A stretch of 39,923 nucleotides of DNA from Schleiferiaceae bacterium (GTDB lineage: Bacteria; Bacteroidota; Bacteroidia; Flavobacteriales; Schleiferiaceae): assembly GCA_030833905.1 (NCBI GenBank), contig JAURGG010000007.1, positions 1-39,923 of the forward strand, in the 5' to 3' direction. The notes under the pieces were generated by a model. It saw nothing but the letters and a program-made list of their open reading frames with translations, searched no databases and was not told the DNA's origin. The position numbers and the translations under genes were made by a program. Shown piece after piece: positions 24,029 to 32,355 of the stretch (positions are counted from its first letter, which is position 1; every line of letters begins with the position of its first letter).

Positions 24029-24811
24029 CTATTTTTTGGTACCGGCAGCTACTCTGCGCGCGAATACCGCAACCTGCCCGGCGTGGGAGCCTTCAGGATA
24101 GGCCGCGAGGTATTCCTTGACGTAGGTATCAGCGTCGCGAAAGCGCTCGGCTTTTTTGGCATCGATCGAGTTCTCGGCGTACTTCACCGCAGATTCAATG
24201 CGGAAGTACATCGCCTCTTCGCGGCGCGGACTGTCAGGGTATTCGCTCAGCATTACGTTGAACGAAACGACCGAACTCGCATACTGGTTGCGGTGGTGGT
24301 AGCCCTTGGCAATCAGGTAGCTCTTCTCTTCAAGACGTTCGCGAAGCTCGTCCATGTGGCCGTTGGCCTTGTCGAGAAATGGAGAGTTGGGGTGCGTGTT
24401 GATGAAGAGCTGCAGTTCGTCCATGGCCTGGTAGGTATAGGCCGGATCCAAGGTCTTGGACGGCGCCTCGAGGTAGGCACAGTACGAAGAAAGGTAGGCC
24501 GCTTCTTCAGCAAAAGCATCCGCAGGAAACGTTTGCGAAAACCGCTTAAAATGATAGGAGGCTAGCAAATAGTCGCGCTGACCGTAAAGAGTTTTTGCGA
24601 AGTAGCGGTAGACGTCTTGTGCTTTGGTGGTTCCGCGGTACGAAGCCATCAGTTCGTCAAACAGCGGGTAGGCCTTGCTGTAGTTGCCTTGGTCGTAGTA
24701 CTGAATGGCCCGCTCAAGTTTGTAGGCCGGATCAGTGCTTTTGAGCACTTTATTGTAGTCGCCGCACGAGCTCAAGGCTACGACGGCAGCCATTAGGATC
24801 CAGTTTTTCAT
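24029..24811 (-). CDS. bamD: Outer-membrane assembly lipoprotein BamD
   Basis: BamD is a TPR lipoprotein of the BAM complex that inserts beta-barrel proteins into the outer membrane. The 260-residue product has a lipoprotein signal peptide with lipobox LSSC (MAAVVALSSCGDYNK) and repeated TPR-like helices (AIQYYDQGNYSKAYPLFDEL, FAKTLYGQRDYLLASYHFKRF, and further copies to about 230). The start at 24811 fits the signal peptide and overlaps the dapA stop by 4 bases (ATGA); the longer frame upstream is dapA sequence. Confidence 0.92.
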   Translation of the reverse strand: MKNWILMAAVVALSSCGDYNKVLKSTDPAYKLERAIQYYDQGNYSKAYPLFDELMASYRGTTKAQDVYRYFAKTLYGQRDYLLASYHFKRFSQTFPADAFAEEAAYLSSYCAYLEAPSKTLDPAYTYQAMDELQLFINTHPNSPFLDKANGHMDELRERLEEKSYLIAKGYHHRNQYASSVVSFNVMLSEYPDSPRREEAMYFRIESAVKYAENSIDAKKAERFRDADTYVKEYLAAYPEGSHAGQVAVFARRVAAGTKK

Positions 24812-25710
24812 AGTTCGTGCTGCTGCAATTCGCGTACCGATTGGGCCAAGGCCGCATCGAGTTGGGGTGAAACGGGCCACAACGGCAGGCGAAGTGCGGG
24901 GTGAATGATTCCGAGGTGCGCGAGGGCAGATTTGATTCCGCCCGGATTGCCCTCTGCAAAAAGTTGCTGGGTGAAGCGGAGCATTGCATAGTGCCCCTCT
25001 CGAGCGGCTTCCATGCGGCCAGCCCGCGCGTCGCGAACCATTTGACTAAACGTTTTGGGAAACGCTTGGCCGCTCACCGAAATCACCCCATGGGCACCCG
25101 AAGCCACTAACGGAAGGGTCAAGTTGTCGTCGCCACTGAGCACATCAAAACCCTGGGGAGCGCCGTGAATGATGGTCATGGCCTGCTCAAGGTTTCCGCT
25201 CGCTTCTTTGATGGCGACCGCGTGCGGTACCTCATAAGCAATTCGAAGCGTCGTCTCGGCAGCCATATTTGAACCCGTACGGCCAGGGACGTTGTACAAA
25301 ATAATTGGCAGGTCGGTCGCTGCTGCGATGTGGGTAAAATGGCGGTAAATGCCCTCTTGGGTCGGCTTGTTGTAGTACGGCGAAACGCTTAGCACGCCTG
25401 AGATTCCTGCGTGAAGGCCCGTTTTTAGTTCGGAAGAAACCTTTGCGGAATCGTTACCCCCTACCCCTTGTACCACAGGAACACGGCCTGCCGCCGCTTC
25501 GCAAATCGCTGCTACGACGCGATGCTTCTCGTCGGTGGTGAGCGTAGCTGTTTCGGCGGTGGTACCGAGGGCAACCAAAAACTCGACTCCGCCCTCGATG
25601 CAGTGGTCGACGAGCTTTGCCAGCGCGGCAAAGTCGACTTCGTGCTGGGCATTAAAAGGGGTCACCAGGGCAATGCCGGTGCCGCGAAACGGGTTCACGC
25701 GTGCGTTCAT
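24808..25710 (-). CDS. dapA: 4-hydroxy-tetrahydrodipicolinate synthase
   Basis: DapA condenses pyruvate with aspartate semialdehyde, the first committed step of lysine and diaminopimelate synthesis. The 300-residue TIM-barrel protein has T50-T51 in LGTTAET, Y139 in LYNVPGRTG and the Schiff-base lysine K168 in VAIKEASGN. The PYYNKPTQEGIYRHF segment is typical. It overlaps both DUF6913 (start) and bamD (end) by 4 bases. Confidence 0.96.
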   Translation of the reverse strand: MNARVNPFRGTGIALVTPFNAQHEVDFAALAKLVDHCIEGGVEFLVALGTTAETATLTTDEKHRVVAAICEAAAGRVPVVQGVGGNDSAKVSSELKTGLHAGISGVLSVSPYYNKPTQEGIYRHFTHIAAATDLPIILYNVPGRTGSNMAAETTLRIAYEVPHAVAIKEASGNLEQAMTIIHGAPQGFDVLSGDDNLTLPLVASGAHGVISVSGQAFPKTFSQMVRDARAGRMEAAREGHYAMLRFTQQLFAEGNPGGIKSALAHLGIIHPALRLPLWPVSPQLDAALAQSVRELQQHEL

Positions 25711-26243
25711 CGGGGCGGAATTTTAGCGAGCCATGCGCTCAAGGCACGAAAGTAGTCCATAGGAAGGCGGTCTGCGCTGTGGTAGCGCACATCGTAAAAG
25801 TCATTTGAACCCGTCAAGCTCACGCGGAGGCCCGCAGGGGTGCGTGCTACAAGGTGGTCAATCGGGCTGTCGGGACTGCGGTGAAGGGCTACGACAAGGT
25901 CAAATTCCGACTGCATAAATTCAAGGGCGTTACCTCCTTGGGCGGAACCATTCCACGAAAAATCGTCGGTAAAAATCAGCTGGCGGCCCGAATACAGGGC
26001 ATTCTTGGGGCGCATCTCGCCGGTCCAGCCAATCAGGGCCACCGAGCGCTGCTGGGCCTGAAGTGCCGCGACCACTTGGCGCAACGAATCCAGGTAGCCC
26101 TCCTCGGCGCGGGAATCAAAGATGATTCCGATGCGGCGTGCGCGTTCCCATCCCGGCCAAGCCAGACTTGTTGGGCGCTCGTCGGCGGCCTTCTTCCATG
26201 CCCGCTGCTGGAGCGGTTTTGCTAGTTTGTAGAGCCAATCCAT
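25707..26243 (-). CDS. DUF6913 family protein
   Basis: This is a 178-residue protein of a Bacteroidota family that lies between ligA and dapA. The N-terminus is basic (LYKLAKPLQQRAWKKAADERP), followed by an alpha/beta region: RRIGIIFDSRAEEGYLDSLRQVVAALQ, then ALIGWTG, LIFTDDFSWNG, DLVVALHRSPDSPIDHLVARTPAGLRVS and DFYDVRY. No catalytic motif or signal peptide is visible and the function is unknown. It overlaps the ligA 3' end by 22 bases and dapA by 4. Confidence 0.8.
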   Translation of the reverse strand: MDWLYKLAKPLQQRAWKKAADERPTSLAWPGWERARRIGIIFDSRAEEGYLDSLRQVVAALQAQQRSVALIGWTGEMRPKNALYSGRQLIFTDDFSWNGSAQGGNALEFMQSEFDLVVALHRSPDSPIDHLVARTPAGLRVSLTGSNDFYDVRYHSADRLPMDYFRALSAWLAKIPPR

Positions 26244-28237
26244 GCTCGAAATTCTTCTTCGGTTAACCAGGTAACACCCAGTGATTCTGCTTTGGCACGC
26301 TTGCTCGGGCCTACGCCCTCGCCGGCCAATAAATAGTTGGTTTTGCTGCTCACGCTGCTCGCCACGCGGCCGCCGTACTGCTCGATGGCGTCTTTGATTC
26401 CGTCGCGGCTGAAGTGGGTAAAGACTCCGCTCACCACAAAGGACTTGCCCTGTAGTACGTCAGAAGCGCCCGACGCTGAAGCCGCACGCTCGAAGCAGAG
26501 TCCATGTTCTGCTAGTCGGCGAAGCTCTTCTTGGTTGTCTGGATCGGCAAACCATGATGTAATGCTCTCGGCAATTTGAGGACCCACGTCGGGCACGTTG
26601 AGCAAGTCTTCGGTCGAAGCTGCCGCGAGCGCTTCAATGCGCTCAAAGGCCTTGGCGAGTTTCTTGGCAACGGTTTCGCCCACGTGGCGGATTCCGAGGG
26701 CAAAGAGCACGCGTTCGTACGGCACGTTCGTGCTCGCTTCGAGGCTTGCAATGGCGTTTGCTACGGATTTTTCTTTGAACTTATCGAGGCGGCTCCAGCC
26801 CTCGGGCCCCAAATCGTAGAGGTCGGCAGGCGTATGAACCCAGCCGAGGTCGACGAGGCGGTCGACGGTTTCGGTTCCGATTCCGTCGATGTCCATGGCG
26901 CGCCGGTGGATGAAGTGCTCAATTCGGCCCTTGATTTGGGGAGGACAGGTAGAGCGGTTCGGGCAGAAGTGCTGGGCCTCGCCGTCGCGGCGTTCGAGCA
27001 GGGTTCCGCAGTCGGGACAGTTGGTGGCAAACGACACGCGCAGCGCCGAATCAGGACGGCGGCTCAGGTCTACGGAAGTGATTTTGGGTATGATTTCACC
27101 GCCTTTTTCGACCCAGACCCAGTCGCCAAAATGAAGGTCGAGCTTCGCAATTTGGTCGGCGTTGTGCACGGAGGCGCGTTGAACCTGGGTTCCGCTAATC
27201 CATACAGGATCGAGGACGGCCACTGGCGTGATCGCCCCGGTACGGCCCACCTGGTAGATCACTTCGCGCAGCGGAGTACAGGCTTGCTCGGCGTTGAACT
27301 TGTAGGCCATGGCCCAGCGCGGAGACTTAGCCGTCATTCCCATGCGCTGCTGCTGGTCAACGCGGTCCACTTTGATGACGACTCCGTCCGTAGCCACGGG
27401 TAGGTGCTGGCGTTCGGAATCCCAGTAGGTCAAATAGTCCTTGAGTTCGGCGGCGGACCGGCAGAGGGCCGACCATCGCTCGGCACGAGGCGCCACCGGA
27501 AACCCCCATCCAGCCAAAGCGTCCATAGCTTCGGAGTGGGCCGCAAAGGGTTGCTCGTCGCTGTAGGCTCCGTAGGCGAACATGCTAAGGCGGCGCTGGG
27601 CAACTTCGGTGGAATCCTGCATTTTTAGGGTTCCGGATGCCGCATTGCGTGGGTTGGCAAACTCGTCCTGGCCCTCTGCGCTGCGGCGCGCGTTCAGGGC
27701 TTCAAAGTCGCGGTGGAGGAATACGATTTCGCCGCGCACCTCGAGGTCACGTGGTGCCCCCGGGGGGAGAACCAAGGGAATTCCCTGTATGGTGCGCACA
27801 TTGGCCACCACGTCGTCACCTTGAACGCCGTCGCCTCGGGTAAGGGCGCGCGTCAAGGATCCGCCCTCGTACCACAGCGAAATTGCCACGCCGTCAAATT
27901 TGAGCTCAGCGCTCCACGCTAACTCGGTGGTGGCTGCCAAGTCGTGGGCGCGCTGCACGAACTCGTCGAGTTCGTCAAAACTGTAGGTGTTTGCGAGGCT
28001 GAGCATGGGCCTCCGGTGGGCCACTTGCGTAAAATTTTTAACGAGCCCGCCGCCGACCCTCTGGGTGGGGCTGTTGGGGTCAGCGTATTCAGGATGTGCG
28101 GACTCGAGGTCCTGAAGCTCGCGCAAGAGCCGGTCAAATTCGGCGTCAGAAATGCTCGGCTGGTCCGCGACGTAGTAGCGCCGGTTGTGCTCGTGCAGTT
28201 CGCGGCGGAGCTGATCAATTCGTTCGAACGGAGTCAT
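26222..28237 (-). CDS. ligA: NAD-dependent DNA ligase
   Basis: LigA seals nicks in replication and repair using NAD+. The 671-residue protein has all domains in order: Ia (YYVADQPSISDAEFDRL), the adenylation domain with K113-x-D-G in ELKFDG, the OB fold, a four-cysteine zinc finger (CPDCG...CPNRSTC), helix-hairpin-helix repeats (IDGIG, LFALGIRHVGETVA, VPDVG) and a C-terminal BRCT domain from about 590. The frame is open upstream, but homology and the TACCTTTG box five bases before ATG 28237 fix the start. Confidence 0.97.
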   Translation of the reverse strand: MTPFERIDQLRRELHEHNRRYYVADQPSISDAEFDRLLRELQDLESAHPEYADPNSPTQRVGGGLVKNFTQVAHRRPMLSLANTYSFDELDEFVQRAHDLAATTELAWSAELKFDGVAISLWYEGGSLTRALTRGDGVQGDDVVANVRTIQGIPLVLPPGAPRDLEVRGEIVFLHRDFEALNARRSAEGQDEFANPRNAASGTLKMQDSTEVAQRRLSMFAYGAYSDEQPFAAHSEAMDALAGWGFPVAPRAERWSALCRSAAELKDYLTYWDSERQHLPVATDGVVIKVDRVDQQQRMGMTAKSPRWAMAYKFNAEQACTPLREVIYQVGRTGAITPVAVLDPVWISGTQVQRASVHNADQIAKLDLHFGDWVWVEKGGEIIPKITSVDLSRRPDSALRVSFATNCPDCGTLLERRDGEAQHFCPNRSTCPPQIKGRIEHFIHRRAMDIDGIGTETVDRLVDLGWVHTPADLYDLGPEGWSRLDKFKEKSVANAIASLEASTNVPYERVLFALGIRHVGETVAKKLAKAFERIEALAAASTEDLLNVPDVGPQIAESITSWFADPDNQEELRRLAEHGLCFERAASASGASDVLQGKSFVVSGVFTHFSRDGIKDAIEQYGGRVASSVSSKTNYLLAGEGVGPSKRAKAESLGVTWLTEEEFRAWIGSTN

Positions 28238-28241
28238 GCCT

Positions 28242-29084
28242 TCAAAGGTAGGGTTTGACTTCGGGCTTTGTGCCCCAGACCCAACGCGGCGCACCAAATT
28301 GATCGCGAAGTAGTTCGGCGGTCCACCCTTGGGATTTCGCAAGTTCTGAAGTGGCTTGAGCATGCGCAGAATGGCATTCCAAACCGAGTTGCTTCGCCCC
28401 TACCTGTTCCGCCCAATGAAGTACCCTTCGGTAGAAAAAGAGAATGTCTTCAGCTGGCGCAAAGAGCGCTAGAGCAGGCTCAAAGTCAGCCACTTCAGGC
28501 TCAAGTTGTTCGTTCGCACCCACGTACGGTGGATTGCTGAGAACCACGTCCGCCTTAAGACCTCCGGGGGCGTCGTCGTTTAGGTCACCAAACATCCATT
28601 CGGCACTGATTTCGAGCTCAGCCGCGTTGCGGCGCGCCACCTCAAGGGCCTCGGAACTCACATCAAGCCCGATTACGTACAGGTCAGCCCGTCTCTTCTT
28701 GAGCGCGAGCGGTATGCAGCCACTACCTGTCCCCAAGTCGAGGACGCTACTGCCACGCGGCGCGCGTTCGGCGGCGAGCTGAACGAGTTCTTCGGTTTCG
28801 GGCCGCGGAATGAGTACCGCAGGGCTCACGTGGATGCTGAGACCGTCAAAATGCTCAAATCCAAGGATGTACTGAATAGGTTTGGAAGTGCGGTGGTCTT
28901 CAGTATCGAGGCTCCAGCGCTCAAGTACGTGCGCAGCAGCGGGCAGATTGCCATCCAGTGTGATCATTCCGGCGGAACGCTGCGCGTGGAATTCAACCCA
29001 ACGACGCCAGTGGGCGCGGGCTTCTTCGGCCGCGAAGCGGTTCCGCGCCTCGAGAAATGAATGCTGAAGTTCGCGCCAGGTCAC
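28242..29084 (-). CDS. prmC: Release-factor glutamine methyltransferase
   Basis: PrmC methylates the glutamine of the GGQ motif in RF1 and RF2. The 280-residue protein has an N-terminal helical domain and a Rossmann methyltransferase with IPRPETEELV, VLDLGTGSGCIPLALKKRR (SAM binding) and the catalytic SNPPYV. The start is GTG at 29084: it gives the family N-terminus (TWRELQHSF) and lies four bases after a perfect TACCTTTG box. Longer starts would place translation upstream of that promoter. Its last codons (TAC CTT TGA) form the ligA -7 box. Confidence 0.94.
   Translation of the reverse strand: MTWRELQHSFLEARNRFAAEEARAHWRRWVEFHAQRSAGMITLDGNLPAAAHVLERWSLDTEDHRTSKPIQYILGFEHFDGLSIHVSPAVLIPRPETEELVQLAAERAPRGSSVLDLGTGSGCIPLALKKRRADLYVIGLDVSSEALEVARRNAAELEISAEWMFGDLNDDAPGGLKADVVLSNPPYVGANEQLEPEVADFEPALALFAPAEDILFFYRRVLHWAEQVGAKQLGLECHSAHAQATSELAKSQGWTAELLRDQFGAPRWVWGTKPEVKPYL
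28243..28250 (-). promoter_or_regulatory. ligA -7 promoter box TACCTTTG inside the prmC stop
   Basis: An exact consensus match ending five bases before the ligA ATG. It overlaps the last two sense codons and the TGA stop of prmC. Confidence 0.6.
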
Positions 29085-29088
29085 GGCC

Positions 29089-29096
29089 CAAAGGTA
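29089..29096 (-). promoter_or_regulatory. prmC -7 promoter box TACCTTTG
   Basis: An exact consensus match four bases before the GTG start at 29084, back to back with the ribD box on the other strand (6 bp apart). Confidence 0.6.
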
Positions 29097-29102
29097 GCGC
29101 AG

Positions 29103-29110
29103 TACCTTCG
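29103..29110 (+). promoter_or_regulatory. ribD -7 box TACCTTCG (one mismatch)
   Basis: This matches TAnnTTTG except for one base and ends four bases before an in-frame GTG at 29115, which gives the RibD N-terminus expected from the family. Confidence 0.48.
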
Positions 29111-29114
29111 CGAG

Positions 29115-30134
29115 GTGAAGCACCACAGGGACGAGACCTTCATGCGCCGTGCGCTCGACTTAGCCGCTCAGGCCGAGGGATTTACGCATCCCAATCCGCT
29201 CGTCGGAGCCGTACTCGTGCACAACGGCACGGTGATTGGCGAAGGCTACCACCACCGAGCCGGTGAAGCGCATGCTGAGGTAATGGCGCTGCGTTCGGTT
29301 TCACCTGAGAATGCCCACCTCGTGGCGCGAGCTACCATGTACGTAACGCTCGAGCCCTGCAGTCATACTGGGCGCACTGGCCCCTGCAGTCTAGCCTTAG
29401 TGGAAGCTGGTGTGCAGCGAATCGTGGTCGCTCATGAGGACCCCAACCCGTTGGTTTCTGGCCGCGGAATCGAGATGCTACGCCAGGCTGGGCGCCTCGT
29501 AGACCTGGGAATTTTGCGCGACGAAGCCGAGGTCCAAAACCGCCGTTTTTTCACGTCAATGCGCGAAGGTCGCCCGTTCATTACGCTCAAATGGGCTCAG
29601 GACTCCACCGGAGCCGTGGACGGACCGCGCAGTACAGAACACCCCGGTCCTTGGGCTATTTCTGGGGCCGAAGCTCAAGTATGGACCCACCGACTGCGCC
29701 AAGTATGCGGGGCTATCCTTGTGGGGTTCGGAACGTGGAAGGCCGACCACCCCAAAGGAAGCGTTCGCGCAGTCGCCGGAGCGTCGATGGACCGATTTGT
29801 GTGGGCCGCACGCAGGCTTTCGGACCCCGACCGCATTGAGGTTGAGGCCTCAGGCTGGGAAATTTGGGAACCTCAAATTGGCGAATCCGCTGACGACGCC
29901 TTGCTTCGCCACCTTTCAGGATCTTGCCTTCGGGGACTCCTGGTTGAGGGCGGCCCCAAAACGACCATGACCTTTGCGCGTCTCGGAATGTGGGACGAAG
30001 CATTTAAATTGGTTTCACCTGAGCTGGTACCGGTGGGTGGGGCCAAAGCGCCGAACCTGCGCGCGGATTGGCAGCGCGTTGCGCGGTGGGGGCTCGACGA
30101 ACTGCAGCGCTGCGAGCGCGTTACCTTTATATGA
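29115..30134 (+). CDS. ribD: Riboflavin biosynthesis deaminase/reductase
   Basis: RibD deaminates and then reduces the pyrimidine intermediate of riboflavin synthesis. The 339-residue product has an N-terminal zinc deaminase with H53-A-E55 (GEAHAEVMAL) and cysteines C82 and C91 in PCSHTGRTGPC. The C-terminal DHFR-like reductase has TLKWAQDSTGAV and LLVEGGPKT. I chose GTG 29115 (KHHRDETFMRRALDLA) because of promoter position; ATG 29142 is the alternative and would drop nine residues. Its TGA overlaps the ATGATG start of the peptidase gene. Riboflavin feeds FAD for photolyase and CrtI, although no shared control is visible. Confidence 0.93.
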   Translation: MKHHRDETFMRRALDLAAQAEGFTHPNPLVGAVLVHNGTVIGEGYHHRAGEAHAEVMALRSVSPENAHLVARATMYVTLEPCSHTGRTGPCSLALVEAGVQRIVVAHEDPNPLVSGRGIEMLRQAGRLVDLGILRDEAEVQNRRFFTSMREGRPFITLKWAQDSTGAVDGPRSTEHPGPWAISGAEAQVWTHRLRQVCGAILVGFGTWKADHPKGSVRAVAGASMDRFVWAARRLSDPDRIEVEASGWEIWEPQIGESADDALLRHLSGSCLRGLLVEGGPKTTMTFARLGMWDEAFKLVSPELVPVGGAKAPNLRADWQRVARWGLDELQRCERVTFI

Positions 30135-31714
30135 TGCGCACTGCACTTTTACTTATCGCGATTGCTGCCTCAGTAGCCCAGGCTCAGGAACTGCAGCACA
30201 AGGTGGTTCACGGAGCCACTGAACTACCCGAGGGCGCCGAATGGATTGAGACGGCGGTCCGTTCAACTCCGTGGCGGACCTACCGCCGCTACACGGGCTT
30301 TAGGGATGGAATTGAAATCGAGGGCGCCGACGCCGTAGTGGCCGTTCGACCCGACGGAAGCCTAGACTACCGCATTGTACCCGTGCTTCCAGAGGTAATC
30401 CCCGGAGCGCATCCTTTGACGCAGGCTGAAGTACCCGTTTGGCTGATCCAGGACGGGCAATGGATTGCTGCAGAACGCCGTGAGGTCTACCGCCCCCATC
30501 CACTGTACCGCATGCGTTTTTGGCACGATGCCTCAGGCCGAATCATCGATTCGTTGGACCTCATTCGAAGGTTGGATACGGCCGTGTCCGCGTACGTCTT
30601 TGCTCCAGACCCCCTTTCGGTGGCCAATGTGCCCTACGGAGGCATTTATGTGGACGCGAACGACGGAAACACAGCGGTACTCGACTCCCTGCGCACAGAG
30701 GCTTCCGTTCAACTTACCTGGAACGGAACCGGTTTTACCCTCGCCAATTCTGCAGCTGTAATTCAGGAATTTGATCCGCCCAGTGTCGCCGTTCCGGTGC
30801 TGCCCGGTCCAGACGCGAAGTTTAGCCGTTCCGATTCCGAATTTGAAATGATTAACGTGCTCTACCACATTTATGAATGGAAGCAGCGCATGGCCAGTTT
30901 GGGGTACGGCGGAATGGTGAACTACGCGATTCCCGTGGACGTCAATGCCTACGGCGGCGCAGACCTAAGCGCGTTTGACTTCGGAACCACTCCTCCCCGA
31001 CTCTACTTTGGCGAAGGCGGGGTTGACGATGCTGAAGATGCGGACGTGATTGTGCACGAGTACGGGCACGCCATGGCCTACGGGGCTGCGCCAGGCACCA
31101 ACATCGGAATCCAGCGTCAGGCCCTCGAAGAAGCAATTTGCGACTACTGGGCGGTGTCATGGTCGCGAATCCAGAGCCCCTACCGCTGGCCACTGGTGTT
31201 CACATGGGATGGCCACAACGAGTTTTGGTCTGGCCGATCGGCGGTCAACAACCAGCAAAAAATGTATCCGGGATTGTCGTTTACCGGGCCCTACAGCCAC
31301 ACTTCGGTCATGGTCGACGCCCTTGTGCGCGGACGCCAGCGCGTGGGCGCCACCGTAATGGACGGTCTCGTAATGGAAGCGCTGTACAGCTTGACCTCAT
31401 CCACCACATTCAAGCAGTTTGCTGAGTCGGTGCTTCGGGCAGATACGCTGAAGCACGGCGGAGTGCATTCTGAAGGCCTGCACACGGACTTCGCCGCATG
31501 GCAAATTTTAACTCCCGGCATGTCAGTGGACGAACGAGACGTTCCTTCGCGCGGAACCGTGGTGCTTCGCCCCGGTCAGTGGCCCGCCCAGCTCCGCGAA
31601 CGGCTTCACGCCGTAGACGCCTCGGGGCGTCAATGGATTCTGATGAACGGCTCTGAACTTCCGCCCGCCGGCTGGTACTGGACGGACGAGGTTCGGATTC
31701 TCGTTATTCCGTAA
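30131..31714 (+). CDS. Secreted zinc metallopeptidase (gluzincin, thermolysin/fungalysin-like)
   Basis: The protein has about 527 residues with a signal peptide (LLLIAIAASVAQAQ) and is exported. An N-terminal region of propeptide type (about 25-170) precedes a peptidase domain. That domain has the zinc motif HEYGH (309-313 from ATG 30131) and, 21 residues later, the third ligand in EAICD (E334), as in the gluzincins M4 and M36. SFTGPYSHTSVM follows. The last 60 residues (LRPGQWPAQLRERLHAVDASGRQW...LPPAGWYWTDEVRILVIP) resemble the sorting domain of the type IX secretion system, though short and divergent. ATG 30131 and 30134 are both possible starts; both overlap the ribD stop. The exact peptidase family needs a profile search. 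Confidence 0.82.
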   Translation: MMRTALLLIAIAASVAQAQELQHKVVHGATELPEGAEWIETAVRSTPWRTYRRYTGFRDGIEIEGADAVVAVRPDGSLDYRIVPVLPEVIPGAHPLTQAEVPVWLIQDGQWIAAERREVYRPHPLYRMRFWHDASGRIIDSLDLIRRLDTAVSAYVFAPDPLSVANVPYGGIYVDANDGNTAVLDSLRTEASVQLTWNGTGFTLANSAAVIQEFDPPSVAVPVLPGPDAKFSRSDSEFEMINVLYHIYEWKQRMASLGYGGMVNYAIPVDVNAYGGADLSAFDFGTTPPRLYFGEGGVDDAEDADVIVHEYGHAMAYGAAPGTNIGIQRQALEEAICDYWAVSWSRIQSPYRWPLVFTWDGHNEFWSGRSAVNNQQKMYPGLSFTGPYSHTSVMVDALVRGRQRVGATVMDGLVMEALYSLTSSTTFKQFAESVLRADTLKHGGVHSEGLHTDFAAWQILTPGMSVDERDVPSRGTVVLRPGQWPAQLRERLHAVDASGRQWILMNGSELPPAGWYWTDEVRILVIP

Positions 31715-32117
31715 AAAACGGGGCAAGTGCCTCAAGCACGTCGCGCGTTGGGGCCACAGGACGTCCCGTTTCTGTCGACGCAAAGACCAATGTGGTTTCG
31801 GCCTCGGTGCACAGTTCACCTGCCTCGTCGTGGATTTGGTAGCGAAAGAACAGACGGCTCCCATCAGGAAGCTTGGGAATTTCAGTAGTCACTGTGAACA
31901 AGCTGTCGTACCGCAGTGGTCGTCGGTAGCGAATGGTCACGTCGCGAACGGGAAGCATGATTCCGTTGGCCTCCATGTCTGAGTAGCGGACTCCGATACT
32001 CCTTAGAGCCTCAACACGAGCCACTTCAAAATAGGTTGAGTAGGTCCCATAGTAGGCGTAGCCCATCTGGTCGGTCTCAGCATAGCGAACACGCATTTTA
32101 TGTGTTGTAACAAACAT
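31704..32117 (-). CDS. Acyl-CoA thioesterase, YbgC/4HBT hotdog family
   Basis: This 137-residue hotdog-fold protein probably hydrolyses acyl-CoA thioesters. The signature RVRYAETDQMGYAYYGTYSTYFEVARVEALRSIG contains the catalytic aspartate (D16) of 4HBT/YbgC enzymes. The RPLRYDSLFTV and FFRYQIHDEAGELCTEAETTLVF strands complete the fold. The chain length of the substrate cannot be told. It overlaps the convergent peptidase gene by 11 bases and is divergent from dnaA across an AT-rich gap. Confidence 0.9.
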   Translation of the reverse strand: MFVTTHKMRVRYAETDQMGYAYYGTYSTYFEVARVEALRSIGVRYSDMEANGIMLPVRDVTIRYRRPLRYDSLFTVTTEIPKLPDGSRLFFRYQIHDEAGELCTEAETTLVFASTETGRPVAPTRDVLEALAPFFTE

Positions 32118-32355
32118 TATTTAAATGTATTTCTTACTGAATATCAATTACTTATTAAATATTATCAAGCACTTAGCACGGCACAAAAAAATTTATGCAA
32201 CGACAAAACTTTTTTAAAATCAATAGGTCAACGATTTTTTTTCAACAGAATTAATTGACAATTTCGTGGTCCGAAAAAGGGGGTGCTACCCGGCCGCACA
32301 AAAGCCATCACCCACTCCCCTATCGGTACCTCAAATTACTAACCTAAACGCAACG
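32118..32355 (+). promoter_or_regulatory. AT-rich leader between thioesterase and dnaA
   Basis: The first 140 bases are far more AT-rich than the rest of the window, with A and T tracts and TTGACA at 32256-32261. CAACGA occurs twice (32198-32203 and 32229-32234), 31 bp apart, each followed by a T tract. I see no TAnnTTTG box and no good DnaA box (TTATNCACA). The stretch after 32262 is open in the dnaA frame but shows no homology; I treat it as leader. Confidence 0.4.

Noticed and set aside
26576-27403. 275-codon open frame opposite ligA
   Set aside because: ligA is complete and well conserved in the other strand; the antisense product has no recognisable domain and reflects codon bias of GC-rich DNA.
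32118-32355. Possible replication origin next to dnaA
   Set aside because: The block is AT-rich, but I find no cluster of TTATNCACA boxes on either strand, and in this phylum dnaA is often not at the origin.
32266-32355. N-terminal extension of DnaA upstream of ATG 32356
   Set aside because: The residues are Pro/Ser-rich without similarity to DnaA, and family homology begins exactly at ATG 32356.
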